From Argopecten irradians (Eukaryota > Mollusca > Bivalvia > Pectinida > Pectinidae), in NCBI RefSeq assembly GCF_041381155.1, contig NC_091147.1, forward strand, positions 32,692,909-32,756,908: DNA of 64,000 nt. Direction: 5' to 3'. Under the pieces are notes generated by a model. That model was not told the origin of the DNA and did no database searches. It was given only the letters and a program-made list of their open reading frames with translations. Positions 23,176-34,562 of this stretch are shown here, in pieces (position 1 is the first letter of the stretch; every line of letters begins with the position of its first letter). The position numbers and the translations under genes are program-made.

Positions 23176-23520
23176 AAATATTGTTTCACATGTGAAATCT
23201 AAATTAAATTAATTTGGGTAAAAACTATACATGTCATGCATGAACAAAACTATGTTCAACATAAAAATGTACATATGTATATTTTTTTGTTATTTACTGA
23301 TAGTCACAATAAAACAATGCATATATAAACTTTCGTTATGGGTGTTTATAAATAGGAAAAACAAAACAAGCTATTCTTTTAATGTCACGGAGTCAAATAG
23401 ACTTAATTCTCCAAACGATTTGACAATAACTAAGAGGCCTTAAAAGACCCGACATTGGGCATGTTTTATGCTGGAATAAAGGCCAACCATCTTGGATTTT
23501 GATAATTGAAGTTTGTTACC

Positions 23521-23700
23521 GCTGAAGGCCTGGGTCTATTTGGGCCTTGGGTTAGAATTATAGAAGGCCTGGGTCAATATGGGCCTTTGGTTGGAATTAT
23601 AGAAAGCCGGGTCTGTATGGGTTGGAATTGTAGAAGGCCCGGGTCTATATGGGCCATGGGTTGGAATTATAGAAAGCCGGGTCTATATGGGCTTGGATTT
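23521..23700. repeat. Detached block of the 39-bp minisatellite
   Basis: Four to five degenerate units of the 20.7-23.2 kb array, separated from it by about 345 bp of unrelated AT-rich DNA (23176-23520). A fragment starting GGATTTTG(A/T)(A/T)AATTGAAG with GTTTGTTACCGCT occurs on both sides of this block (about 23494 and 23694), so the block may have arrived by a local duplication. Confidence 0.85.
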
Positions 23701-24362
23701 TGAAAATTGAAGTTTGTTACCGCTATTTCTCAGAAACAACTGAAGGGATATGTCTCAACTTTCATATGTAGGGTTCTGAATGGCCCTTGTCCATAATACA
23801 TTTTAGGACCAATCGGTCAACAATGTAGATTACAGGCCGCAGTTAGATTTTGAAGTTTAAGGAGACGCCATCTGGCTATTGGCACAAAGCACCGTATACA
23901 GTCGTGGCTAACAATTCAAGAATTCCTTAGTTGTACGTTTCCAAAATATTTGATGACTTTGAAATTAAAATTTAGGAAAAAGTTCATTCACTTGAACAAA
24001 CTTGGTAGCCCTTTTTTTAAATATTAGCCTAGTGACCTTGAATGGCGGTAAATGTCATTCATTCCTACAAACTTGGTAGTCCCTTTTCCCAGCATGCGAC
24101 AGGCCAAATATCAGTACCACAAGTCATTTCGAGGTTTTTGCCATTTGACCCTTGTGACATTGAATAAAGTTGAAGGCCATTTTTTGAAAAATTTGGTAGC
24201 CCCTCATCCCAGCATGTCACAGACCAAATATCATGTCTCTAGGCCTCCTAGTCATTTAAAGACTTTGGTCATTTTGACCCGTGTGACCTTGAATGAAGAT
24301 CAATGTCATTAATTTGAACAAACTTAAGGTAGCCCTTCATCTAAGCATGTCACATGTCCAAT
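23701..24362. repeat. Interspersed repeat rich in GACCTTGAATG motifs
   Basis: Three loosely repeated stretches share 'aacttggtag', 'cagcatg(t/c)gaca' and 'gaccttgaat(g/a)'. Similar wording occurs at 31981-32110, so this is a dispersed family. The frame at 24052-24312 is an artefact of these repeats. Confidence 0.5.
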
Positions 24363-24502
24363 ATCAGTAAAACCTAATGTAAATAAAGCTAACCATGTAA
24401 TGTTGTATAGCAGTAAAACCTAATGTAAATAAAGCTAACCATGTAATGTCATATATCAGTAAAACCTAATGTAAATAAAGCTAACCATGTAATGTCATAT
24501 AC
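24363..24502. repeat. 46-bp tandem repeat, three copies
   Basis: Unit ATCAGTAAAACCTAATGTAA, then ATAAAGCTAACCATGTAATG and TCATAT, repeated three times with one or two changes. Confidence 0.9.
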
Positions 24503-24600
24503 GCCTTTTATCCTGTAATGTATGATATGCTTACTTACGAGATTGGCTTATTTTCCAAACATTATATCAAAATTAAAACAAAAGAAAAAATAAATTTACC

Positions 24601-25073
24601 TGGTATATTTGAACGAATTTCGGCCGGGTACGAAATGGTCCCTATATGTCGTATTGGAGCACTCCCTCAGAAAATCTTTGTATGTTTCCAAATAATTGTA
24701 AACGCGTACATGCATTTATATATTATTTTTGTCCAAAGGAAACATAAAGACCATCCTTAATATCTACTTTACCACTCATAAGACGTCAAATTCATAATTT
24801 GTAGACTTGCCGTATAGTTTTCCTTCGGAAAGACCATCATATTTATATGTAAAAAAATGTCTCGCTGTGAATTTGATATTTCATACGGTTCAGTTTTATT
24901 GCCTAGTGGGTAAGTGATATCAAACAAGTAAGATAAAATGCATACAGACATTTTAATAATGGTTTGCACAAGCATTTCTTTGCTCCATTAGCAGTAATAT
25001 ACAGCAATTGTAGCTCTAAAGACGACACCATTTTCTATCTAAAAGTCTTTTGAGCTACAATATTGCAGCTACT
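24601..25073 (+). repeat. Family R2 interspersed repeat, copy 1
   Basis: Starts near CGGCCGGGTACGAA and ends GAGCTACAATATTGCAGCTAC. The 3' end holds an inverted repeat, TTGTAGCTC...AAGAC against GTCTTTTGAGCTACAA. Shares full-length similarity with 27733-28243, 44751-45680 and, inverted, 48816-49250. Confidence 0.8.
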
Positions 25074-25334
25074 GGTATATATATAGGTACATTAACAAAT
25101 TTGATAATTTTTAATACAATTTTGCATTTATTTATATGCACATATTTATGTATATAATAATGTATAACAACACCGCTACAGAACGTTTCATATTGACTAC
25201 CATCAGAAATCAAAATACCCAAAGTACTGCAAATACATCACAACAGAAACAGAACAGAAGCTGTTTGAGAACATCGCCTCTGGAATTTTGTTGATTTAAG
25301 TCAGGTTCCTTGTAATTTACCAGTATTACTTTTC

Positions 25335-25810
25335 AGTCCATTGGGCCTCTTGAAATTTTCAAAATTCAGCAGTTTCCCCCTTCCAGTAATTGTCATTACC
25401 CAATTATTATCCTAAATTATTGTAGAAATCAATTTCATTTGTGACGGATATCAGTTTTTCAACACTTGCACCAGAACCTTAACCTGGATACTTCAGCCCA
25501 TTGAGCCTCTTGAAATTCTGAAAATCTAGCATTTCCTTTTCAGTAATTGTCCATACCCATCACAACAATTATAATCAAAATTGATTGTAGAAATCAACGT
25601 CAGTTGACAGGTAACAGTATTGTAACACTTACACCAAAACCTTAACCTGTCTATTTCGGCCCATTGGGCCTCTTGAAAATCTAAAAATCCAACATTTGGC
25701 TCTTTTAAATAATTGCCCACGTCCATCACAACAATGTAATCCAAAAGGATTGTAGAAATCAAGGTCAGTTGTGACAGACAACAGTTTTTCAACACTTACA
25801 CCAAAACCCA
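25335..25810. repeat. About 160-bp tandem repeat, three copies
   Basis: Each unit starts near CCATTGGGCCTCTTGAAA (25338, 25498, 25660) and ends near CAACACTT(A/G)CACCA. It leads straight into the 53-bp repeats of the fold-back structure and may be part of the same element. Bivalve 'pearl' elements have tandem cores of similar size; membership is a guess. Confidence 0.75.
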
Positions 25811-26310
25811 TCCTCAGGGTTTCCGATCACTTACGATCTCTACATCCCTGGATCATCCTCGCTACTCCAGGGTTTCCGATCACTTACGATCTCTACATCC
25901 CTGGATCATCCTCGCTACTCCAGGGGTTCCGATCACTTACGATCTCTACATCCCTGGATCATCCTCGATACTCCAGGGGTTCCGATCACTTACCATCTCT
26001 ACATCCTTGGACTATCTCATAGTAAATTAAAGGCAACAGAACAGGTAATTAGTCCTTTGATGCACATTGGTACACATCGTATAACGGTACACTGTGGTCG
26101 ACTGTGTGGCTTTGAAGTTGGGCGTCATCAAAGGATATCTTTGCTGGTTTGTGATTGGTCAAGTGTTTTCTGCTGAGCTGTCTCCGATTTTACTATGAGA
26201 TAATCCAGGGATGCAGAGATCGTAAGTGATTGGAACCCCTGGAGTAGCGAGGATGATCCAGGGATGTAGAGATCGTAAGTGATTGGAACCCCTGGAGTAT
26301 CATAAACCTC
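25811..26310. mobile_element. Fold-back structure with tandem repeats in its arms
   Basis: The left arm has nearly four direct 53-bp units (TCCGATCACTTACGATCTCT...TCCTCGCTACTCCA). The right arm (about 26196-26303) has two units of the same sequence inverted. The inner junctions are also inverted: GGACTATCTCATAGTAAA at about 26009 and TTTACTATGAGATAATCC at about 26190. Inside, TCCTTTGATG and CATCAAAGGA form a further small inverted pair. The 160-bp loop has no gene. Confidence 0.8.
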
Positions 26311-26679
26311 GGATTTCGAACGCCGACGCCGGAGTGATTCCATAAGCCTCCCTCTCTTCGAGAGGAAAGCTAAAAATTAGAATGAAATCAAATTGATTTA
26401 CAAATCAAAATATATAAATATAACAATTTTTATAAAAAACGATAAACTGCTAGGCAAAATCAAATTAGAATAAGATCTTCTATCTACGAGCGGACGGTCT
26501 ACGGAGAGCGACATTTAATTCAATGCTTTGTGTATCTTATCAGCAGTCAAATTTCTTGTGGCCAACTTTGATATAAATTATTTCAAGAATATTCAACTGA
26601 TCACAGAAAATACTTATAAATGTTTTGTTTGACAGTCTTCTTTATTAAAATTCCTACATAAAACAAAAGATTTCAAAAT

Positions 26680-27195
26680 AAAATAAAAGATCCAGAGGGA
26701 TCTTGGCGCCCACCAAATAATGATCTATGCCTGACAAGTGAAAGAGCTAGCTAGGATCTTTTCTCTGCTTTTCAAACTTTGGGTCCCAAAATGCAATATG
26801 CACAACTAGGGTGAAAGGGAACCTATAAATGAAATTTGAGACAGATCCCTTGAGTAATTTCTGAGTAATAGCGATAACAAACATCAACTGCCAAAATCCA
26901 AGATGGCTGCCTGGCGGCCATATTGTTTTTCCGATCACCCTCAAAATCAGCATGACACTCCGAGTGCCCTAGGAAAACCTACATATGAAATTTGAGACAG
27001 ATCCCTTGAGTACTTTCTGAGAAATAGCGGTAACAAACATCAACTACCAAAATCCAAGATGGCTGCCTGGCGGCCATATTGTTTTTTCTGATCAGTCTGA
27101 AAATCAGCATGACACTCCTAAGGACCTAGGGAACCATGCATGTAAAATTTGAGAAATATCAGTGCAGTACTTCTCGAGCAATAGCGGTAACAAGC
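26680..27195. repeat. Interspersed repeat with two CAAGATGGCTGCC units
   Basis: Two tandem stretches share 'tgaaatttgagacagatccc', 'atccaagatggctgcctggc' and 'ggccatattgttttt' (about 26827-26935 and 26985-27090), with a third degenerate unit after that. It begins at 'gatccagagggatcttggcg', probably one terminus. The small frame at 26747-26953 follows from the repeat. Confidence 0.65.
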
Positions 27196-27732
27196 ATTGT
27201 TTACGGATAGACACCAGACCATGGACGAAAGGTGATTTGAATAGAAATGAGTTTCTGTCTTACACTCTTGACTCTTGTGTTGCACAATTATGTAGGTAAA
27301 ACCATGCACACAAGAGGGCAGACTTTTATAATGCCTTTACCTCAGATCTGTTTTCAACAATCATTTAAAAACGTTATTTTATGTACACAGAAAGAAACTC
27401 TGATAAGTTTACTTTATAACTCTCAGGTCTATAAGCCTTAGATAGTAAGCCCAATTTGTATTATCGTTAACAGAGGTTATGTAAGAGGAGTCACCAGTGT
27501 GTATACAGTCAGGATAGACCTAGATGGAACTGTGTATTCCACCAATCAGAAGGCAGTCTTCCCAGTACTGGAAAGGAATATTATTCAATGAATAGGAAAT
27601 TTATGAATGAAATGGTTCAAGAGGTCACCACTAGATGTCATTGTAGGGCAAGTCCTACACATATAGTATACCAGATAGCAATACCTTAAATTGGGATATT
27701 TTGGCATCCGGAAATTTTGTATCAAAAAAGGT
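27196..27732. other. Non-coding spacer, nothing recognised
   Basis: AT-rich DNA between two interspersed repeats. Short frames show no coding bias. Confidence 0.4.
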
Positions 27733-28243
27733 AGAACGAATATACGTACCCCGCCTACTATACCTTTCGGCCGGGTACGAATTGGTCCCTATGTGACCTA
27801 GTGGAGCAGTGCCTCTGAAAATCACTCGGGCATAGTTTTCTATACTTTTTTTGTAGGTTTCCAATTATTTTATGCGTATACATGCATTTACATATTATTT
27901 TTGTCCAAAACAAACATAACTACCATTCTTAATATCTACCGTATCGCTCACAAGACGTCAAATTCATAATTTGTAGACTTGCCGTATAAATTCTCTTCAG
28001 AAAGACCTTCATATGTATATGTAAAAAAGATAATGTCTCGCTGTGAATTTGATATTTTCTACAATTCAGTTTTATTGCTAATAGGTAAGTGAATCAAGTA
28101 AGATAAAATGCATCCAAACGTTTTAATAATGGTTTGCAAAACCATTACTTTGCTCCATTGGCAGTCATAGGTACCAATTGTAGCTATAAAGACGACACTA
28201 TTTTCTATCTAAAAGTCTCTTGAGCTACAATATTGCAGCTACA
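27733..28243 (+). repeat. Family R2 interspersed repeat, copy 2
   Basis: The best preserved copy of the family, from GAACGAATATACGTACC to ATTGCAGCTAC. On its - strand the first 130 bp keep an open frame (27655-27864) whose core ...IGTNSYPAERYSR also appears in copy 4, so the ancestral element may have carried a short coding segment. Confidence 0.8.
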
Positions 28244-28356
28244 AAATAGGGTGGTTAAATTTTGGTGCATTTAAATTTGATTTTCCCTATTCCGTGTCAA
28301 TTTGGGCTCATTATGATTCATATATAAAAATTTTGAAGATTTTTTTTTGTCTACAG

Positions 28357-28512
28357 ACATGGATCCCACCACGATGAAAATCGGACGCGATTAGTTTTGA
28401 AGCCTTATCGATACAAAGACGACCCTTTGAAATATTTGTCTTCAATGGAAGTGATTAATAGTCACACATCTAATGATATATCTAATGATGTTTGCACAGA
28501 AGACTCACACAG
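28357..28512 (+). CDS. Candidate coding exon, unknown gene
   Basis: A strong acceptor (T8GTCTACAG) and a strong donor (CACAG|GTAACT) bracket 156 nt. One frame is open throughout (CAT from 28358), giving HGSHHDENRTRLVLKPYRY... over about 51 residues with phase 2 at both ends. I recognise no family. A chance open frame of this size is possible, but both splice signals fit well. No neighbouring exon of matching phase was identified. Confidence 0.35.
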
Positions 28513-28738
28513 GTAACTTTTTTTCTGGTTAACAGAACATACATTAAATACGTGTTTATGTAATGTGATGGAGTGATTTATCCGAAAGAACGTGTTTACA
28601 TGCCTACTAAATGACATGTAGAGGTATTGATCGTACAAATTTGTAGCCAAATTTTGGAGTTAAATTTTAGTGCTTTCATGTCAAACGCCAAATAAGCCAA
28701 AATATGACCAAATACAAGCGCTACGTGTGTTTTGTTAA

Positions 28739-28776
28739 ACAAGAGGCCCAGAGGGCCTGTATCGCTCACCTGTTTT
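28739..28776. repeat. Short repeat end with AGGCCCAGAGGGCCT palindrome
   Basis: AACAAGAGGCCCAGAGGGCC followed by TGTATCGCTCACCTG resembles the outer end of R1 (AAGAGGCCCATGGGCCTTA) with a different core. Probably a truncated member of a related family. Confidence 0.6.
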
Positions 28777-29170
28777 TTTTTAGTAATTATCATAAAGACT
28801 CTGACAATTAGAAAAAATAGCAAAATTGACTCCCAAAGTTTAATTTTGAATCACAACCATACAATGATGCTATTGATACCATACAAATATGCTATCCAAT
28901 ACATAGGTTCAGAGACAAAATAATTTATATGAAAATAGTAGCCTAATTGAACTTTTTGACCCCACTTTTATTGCCGTATAACGTTCATTCTCCACTAATT
29001 TGCATGTTTTCAGAAATGAAAACATAAAATATGAAAATTGAAAACAAAGGTCTTATGTATTGTCATTTGTTTGGCAAATATCTCTACTTTTTAAATCCAA
29101 AAGGGCTGGCTCCTATCTTTACTCAAAGAAAAGTTATAATTGTTACAGTCAACCATCATATTTTGGTAAA
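28777..29170. other. AT-rich DNA, nothing recognised
   Basis: No gene, repeat or structure seen. Confidence 0.4.
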
Positions 29171-30995
29171 GAACAGATACGTGACTTTGTTAAAATGAAC
29201 TAAATTGAGGTTTGTCATTAGAAATGCCACAAAATATACACTTTAACTGAATGTTTGCTTTGGTTTTGGACTTTTCTTTCCATTCAAAGCCATTTGTCCG
29301 TCTCGAAAGCAACTTGTCTTTATCAATTGCAGTTATGAAAAGTTCATTTGTGAATATTGGTTTGTATGATTCATAAGTGTGTTCGAATAGTTTCATATAA
29401 AAATAGTACCAAAGTATTTTGTTTCTATATTTTTCCTTATTATCAAACTGTATCTTTATCTGCATCAGTACATGTCAGTAATTTTGTATTTGTATAAATC
29501 ACAAATTACTGTATATGACATTAAAATCCTGCTTTAAGCAGTAACGTATATGTTACAATATACTTAATATATGACTGTAGAAATCTGACAGGATTATTAT
29601 GTTTTTCTGTTTTATAAATTCGTCAAAATGCATCAAAGAAAACGTACTTTTCAGCGATTTCACTTCTCTGCAATACTTTAGATGATTTTTGCGTAAATTA
29701 GCAGCGATAACGTATCTGTTTTCTTGGTATATGTCTTTATGAAGTATTAGAAAAAAAACGAATTCAATAACAAGAATCTGCTTCAAAACTTGTAGTCAAA
29801 ACTACAACATCGAAATTATCAAACGATAGATCAAAACTATTGAAAGCGGCGTCGATGAAGAGATGATTTATGTTTGTACCATATTGGTAACGTATCTGTC
29901 TACATCGATTCCCATTGACTGCGGATGGTTTCAGCGTTCTTGTCATTAAATGGGAAAAAACGACCTGCACGGCTGACAGGTAGATGTGATAACTCAGGAT
30001 AAACAGTTCGTCTGATATTTTTGGCCAACGAAACCTCACTTGTCCTTTGTTGATGTGTTTTGACATGAAAAAAAGGAATAATTCATTCTCATTGTGTCCT
30101 CGCCTTCCTTCACCTGAGAAACGTATCAGTCTCCGTCATACTTGATTGTCACAAACAACCCTAAACTTACATTTTCTTACCATATCTAGTCTGAAACAAA
30201 TTGCTACAAATGAAACCAAGTTCACTCAAATTAAGGTTTACGTACAAAAGTACAGATCCGTTTACCAAATATGACAGTGTACGTTACCAAAATAAACAGA
30301 TACGTTATTTCATGTTTATATATCACATTACCGTATCATTAGTATAACAAACATTTTAACAATATCTGGCTATAGAATGTATTTGAATTAGTCGATGTAA
30401 CACTATTTTTATTAGTTTTACACTAAACATTAGAGTTAACGGTACATCTTTCATCAAACAGATACGTAATCTTTTATACCAGATACGTTACTATTTTGAT
30501 ATGTGATTTATACATTTAACAATTAATTATATACCTAATAGCTTAATCAATACAGCTAAACTAGTGTTAGAAATCACGTGATTATTATCAGAAATGTATA
30601 TATATATGTTACTATGTACAGGTATATACTAGAGGAAAGTAAAGGTTTTTCTTATTTCGAGTTTCCCAACACTGGCAACACAACGAATCTTCCCGCTTGT
30701 AAACTATTGACAAACTCTCGGACACTTGCCACGTGGTTAAGCTAATTTCGAATGTTTTATGACAAGCGTGAGAATTTCTGTCGATATGGGTATTTTTCCA
30801 TAACGTATCTGTCGGTAACGTACTGACCGACACTAATCCCTCTCATCATTTAAATGACAACCGTGTGACTTGTCGACCAAACCACAAACATTGTAACACT
30901 TAGTATTATATACTTTTCAAACTGTGATGTGAATTTATCTCTGTGGGAAAGTGGCATCTTAGGTAATCAAGTACATAGTAGTAACGTATCTGTTG
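29171..30995. other. Dispersed cluster of the 9-mer CAGATACGT / ACGTATCTG
   Basis: Exact matches start at 29174, 30297, 30459 and 30480 (as CAGATACGT) and at 29710, 29890, 30803 and 30984 (as ACGTATCTG). Close variants lie at about 29541, 30119, 30251, 30274, 30328 and 30815. Flanking bases extend several to GTAACGTATCTGT. Spacing is irregular, orientation is mixed and the DNA between sites is not repeated, so this is not a tandem or ordinary interspersed repeat. Short - strand frames (29764-30066, 30612-30833) have no recognised family. Confidence 0.7.
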
Positions 30996-31084
30996 ATGTC
31001 GTTGCGTAACATGTATATTTTCAAGATTAGATCGCACCTGTCTATGGCATGTGAAACGTTGCAATATTCATTAAATTTATATTT

Positions 31085-31465
31085 TTGTTCTAAAAAATAA
31101 ATATTTGTTCTTTAAAAAAATAAATATTTGTTCAATAATACAAAATATACATTCAAAAAATAAATATATATTCATAAAGAATAAATATTTATTCAAAAAT
31201 TGAAATATATGTTCATAAAAAAAATATATTTATTCAAAAAAAATAAATATCTGTTCATAAAAAATAAATATTTATTCAAAAAATTAAATATATGTTCATA
31301 AAAATAAATATATGTTCATAAAAAAATAAATATATGGTCAAAAAAATAAATACATGTTCATAAAAAGTAAATATATGGTCAAGAAAAATAAAAATATTTG
31401 TTCAATCTGTATTTAGGATTATTGAATATATATTTATACATTCAATGTGCCAAAATAAATATATG
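31085..31465. repeat. About 20-bp AT-rich minisatellite
   Basis: Roughly 17 degenerate units of AAAAAATAAATATATGTTCAT, with variants ATTTGTTC, ATGGTC and ATTTATTC. Confidence 0.9.
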
Positions 31466-31472
31466 TTCATAA

Positions 31473-31634
31473 ATGTTGCATTGTGGGACAGTATGTAATG
31501 ACACCAAGGGCTTTCGTTACGGCGTATTTGATTGGATAAATGAAAACGAAAGTAGTCTTGATCATGGAAGTGTTTGTTTTCAAATGAAGGCTGCAGACGA
31601 TTTGACGATGGAAGTGGAAATGCTATTTGTTTTG
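31473..31634 (+). CDS. Candidate first exon, unknown gene
   Basis: An ATG directly after the AT-rich minisatellite opens 54 codons (MLHCGTVCNDTKGFRYGVFD...) ending at TTTTG|GTGAGT, a consensus donor in phase 0. The composition is coding-like (acidic, mixed), but I recognise no domain and see no partner exon. Without splicing the frame runs on to 31745. It lies about 3 kb after the other unknown exon on the same strand; the two are not phase-linked directly. Confidence 0.3.
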
Positions 31635-31874
31635 GTGAGTAAACTAAGTAATACCTACGTGTACATCTCAATTAAATGTAACTGTGTGACAGGGCACATC
31701 GTTTGCAATTGGCGTCCGACCAGAAACATATATAACGTTACGTAACCTCCCGTCAAATAGTTCAATAAACCACAACATGTCATGTAAGACCAAGACCGTT
31801 TTCGTTTATTCGGAGCAACCAGTTCGACCGTTTGTTATTGTCATTATCTAAAATGTAAATCCTGACGGACCTGC

Positions 31875-32215
31875 AGTTTTTTTGATGACCTATAGTCATC
31901 ATGCACCGTCCGTCGGCGTCCGCCGTGCGTAAAACTATTCATTCAAACGACTTCTTCTCAATAACCGTAAGGCCTAAAGTACTCATATTTGGCCTGTAGC
32001 ATGCTGGGATGAAGAACTACCAAAGTTGTGAAAATGAATGACCTTGACCTACTTTCAAGGTCAAAGGAGTCAAATAGGCTAAAATCTTTGAACACATCTT
32101 CTTCTCAATAACCGTAAGGCCCAGAGTACTCATATTTCTAAAATGAAGTATGCAAAATGTGCAGGAGGACCCATTTTTCTTTCAAATGTGCATTTTTAGA
32201 ACATTTCAGTCGGCT
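31875..32215. repeat. Interspersed repeat starting GATGACTATAGTCATC-like
   Basis: Begins with the palindromic GATGACCTATAGTCATC and a CGTCCGTCGGCGTCCGCCGT run, then 'cttcttctcaataaccgtaa' twice (about 31951 and 32099). Typical of a dispersed family with short GC-rich ends. No coding capacity. Confidence 0.6.
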
Positions 32216-33124
32216 ACATGTAAGTTAGATAAAATTTGGCCTAATATCTCAAGGTGTGTATGTATGTTAGTCTGTAAATATAAATGAGCATGATTCTTAT
32301 CCCTATCCAAAAACTACAATCACTAGGAATATGAAATCCAAATAACTAAACTTGTTCTGAAACATTTTCTATCAAAAATAAAATTGGAGTTATCCCCCTT
32401 TAATCAGTACTTATTAATATTATTATCACTATACTGTAATTAATTCAATTTATTTGTATATTTAAATATATGTATAAATTAATTGCAGAATGAATTCATG
32501 TTTATACTTTAAAATAAGATCTGGAGAGGACTTAAATAGGCGTAGCCTGATGTCCGATCCTATTGATGTACATAATATCAATAAAATATTGTTGAAATTG
32601 GAAATTGAAAATTGGCTAAAATGGGGGGGGGGGCAAAAAGACATGTTTGGCCCTGTCCTGGGTAACGGGGGTGGGGAGGCGATTACCCCCCTGCCCCTCT
32701 CTTCCTACGTCCCTGCCAAGGACGTATACTTATAAATCCTTGTTATGACGGATAGAGGTCGGTGTCTAAAAAAGCGGTCTTTTTTCGGCGATTCTGGCCA
32801 ATGTCATAGCAAGTACCGTACAGTACAGAAGTCCCCCATTATACAGATTGGGGACACTCCCGTATATATACGCAGAATAGTCCTGCATTTGAGTAATAGT
32901 CCTGTATTTGAGGGAGTGTCCCAACCTGTTTATACCGCCTATTTCCACCCTGCTGATGTACAGCTAACTCCACAGATTCACTTTACAGCTAGTATACAAG
33001 TAATTGATCATAGAGTTAAAACATTTTTACTGAAAAAGCGTGCTTTTGCAGTATTGCTACGGCCCGGATGACCCACTAATTTAAATGCGATTGACCTCTC
33101 ATTTGCATGCGATTTTTTCTTTTT
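32216..33124. other. Mixed non-coding DNA
   Basis: A G-run at about 32622-32634 and an imperfect inverted pair, GGGGACACTCCC (about 32851) and GGGAGTGTCCC (about 32911). The 108-residue frame at 32745-33071 spans this inverted pair and has no family resemblance, so I do not call it a gene. Confidence 0.4.
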
Positions 33125-33625
33125 TCCTCTTTCTAGAACAAATCGTAAGTGAATCCCCACCATATAAGGATGCAACCATTGCATCATGTAAGTATCTAAT
33201 TGTAAGTGCTATCTCATGCTTAGTCACAGAAGAAGTCGTTTATATGGAAATAGCTAAATTGACCACTTTTGACCCCACTCCTCAGCCCCCCCCCCCCCCC
33301 GGGGGTCATCCCCATCATTTGTTCAATTATGAATCCCCACACTATAAGGATGCTACCATCGTATTATGGGTGCTATCCCATGCTTGGTTTCAGAGAAGAA
33401 GTCGTTTATATGGAAATAGCCAAATTGACCCCTTTTGGCCCAGCCCCTCAGGCCCCTGGGAGGTCAGCCCCATCATTTGTACAATTTTCAGTAAGTAGCC
33501 CATAAGGATGCTTCCAGTCAAATTTTGTTGAAATCCGACCAGCGGTTATGGAGAAGAAGTCGATTGTTGGACGACGACGCCGGACGCTGCGGTATCCCAT
33601 AAGCTCACCTCGGTCAGCAAAAAAT
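33125..33625. repeat. Interspersed repeat with two GAATCCCCAC units
   Basis: GAATCCCCACCATATAAGGA (33152) and GAATCCCCACACTATAAGGA (33331) start two units that share 'agaagtcgtttatatggaaa'. A run of 15 C followed by 5 G lies at 33286-33305. The end (GACGACGCCGGACGCTGCGG then CCCATAAGC) resembles the end near 26320-26348, so the families are related. Frames through it are artefacts. Confidence 0.6.
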
Positions 33626-33679
33626 GTCATATTTTATCACCAGTTTACACAGTCCTGATATAATATAACACAAAGACAA

Positions 33680-33705
33680 CATCCACATTGACAATATTTT
33701 ATTGC
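33680..33705 (-). terminator. Candidate distal poly(A) site for ARGLU1
   Basis: On the - strand, GATGCAATAAAATATTG is followed within 20 bases by a GT-rich stretch (ATGTGGATGTTGTC TTTGTG). It is about 3.5 kb beyond the ARGLU1 stop, so use by ARGLU1 would need a long 3' UTR that includes the 40-bp minisatellite. Nearer AATAAA-like sites may be used instead. Confidence 0.3.
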
Positions 33706-34030
33706 ATCTGAAGTGCAAATATATAACTAATTTCAAAAGCAGAAAAAATGATAAAAAAAAACAGCATAATTTTTGTCAATAGAATATTCAATAGAAAAAA
33801 AAGTCAGCTGTATATCTGATGATCACCTCAAATTCTATTGAAATTTTATTGCAAACACTGATTTCTTCTAATATCTACATTCAGCAAATCAATAGATAAA
33901 TGGAATTCTTTTTCTTAAATTCTTCAATTTAAGTATGTACATTTTTTTAAAGTAGCTATCCAAATAAAAATTAAGTAAACTAATGGCAGATTAAGGTGCT
34001 GCTGTAACGTCTTACCAGGAATCTCCATGT

Positions 34031-34562
34031 TTATGTAGAGATAATGCTACATCAACAAGCAGAACATCCTCTATGTAGAGATAATGCTACATCGACAAGC
34101 AGAATTTCCTCCATGTAGAGATAATGCTACATCGACAAGCAGAATTTCCTCTATGTAGAGAAAATGCTACATCGACAAGCAGAACTTCTTCTATGAAGAG
34201 ATAATGCTACATCGACAAGCAGAATTTCCTCTATGTAGAGATAATGCTACATCGACAAGCAGAATTTCCTCTATGTAGAGATAATGCTACATCAACCAGC
34301 AGAACTTCCTCTATGTAGAGAGTATAATGCTACATCGACAAGCAGAATTTCCTCTATGTATAGATAATGCTACATCGACAAGCAGAACTTCCTCTATGTA
34401 GAGATAATGCTACATCGACAAGCAGAATTTCCTCTATGTAGAGATAATGCTACATCGACAAGCAGAATTTCCTCTATGTAGAGATAATGCTACATCAACA
34501 AGCAGAACATCCTCTATGTAGAGATAATGCTACATCGACAAGCAGAACCACCTCTATGTAGA
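34031..34562. repeat. 40-bp minisatellite
   Basis: About 13 units of TCTATGTAGAGATAATGCTA then CATCGACAAGCAGAATTTCC. Each unit contains GTAGAGATAATGCTAC, which can pair with itself (GTAG...CTAC). One unit has an AGT insertion, which shifts the period once. Confidence 0.95.

Noticed and set aside
29764-30066. 100-codon - strand frame as a gene
   Set aside because: No recognisable family, no splice or promoter context, and it spans the 9-mer cluster, which explains part of the wording.
32745-33071. 108-codon + strand frame
   Set aside because: Spans an imperfect inverted pair and lacks homology; chance or repeat-derived.
33085-33505. Two overlapping + strand frames of 137 and 78 codons
   Set aside because: They run through a two-unit interspersed repeat and a C15G5 run; repeat-derived.
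34031-34562. CRISPR-like array of regularly spaced repeats
   Set aside because: Units are contiguous and near-identical throughout, with no unique spacers; the surroundings are eukaryotic.
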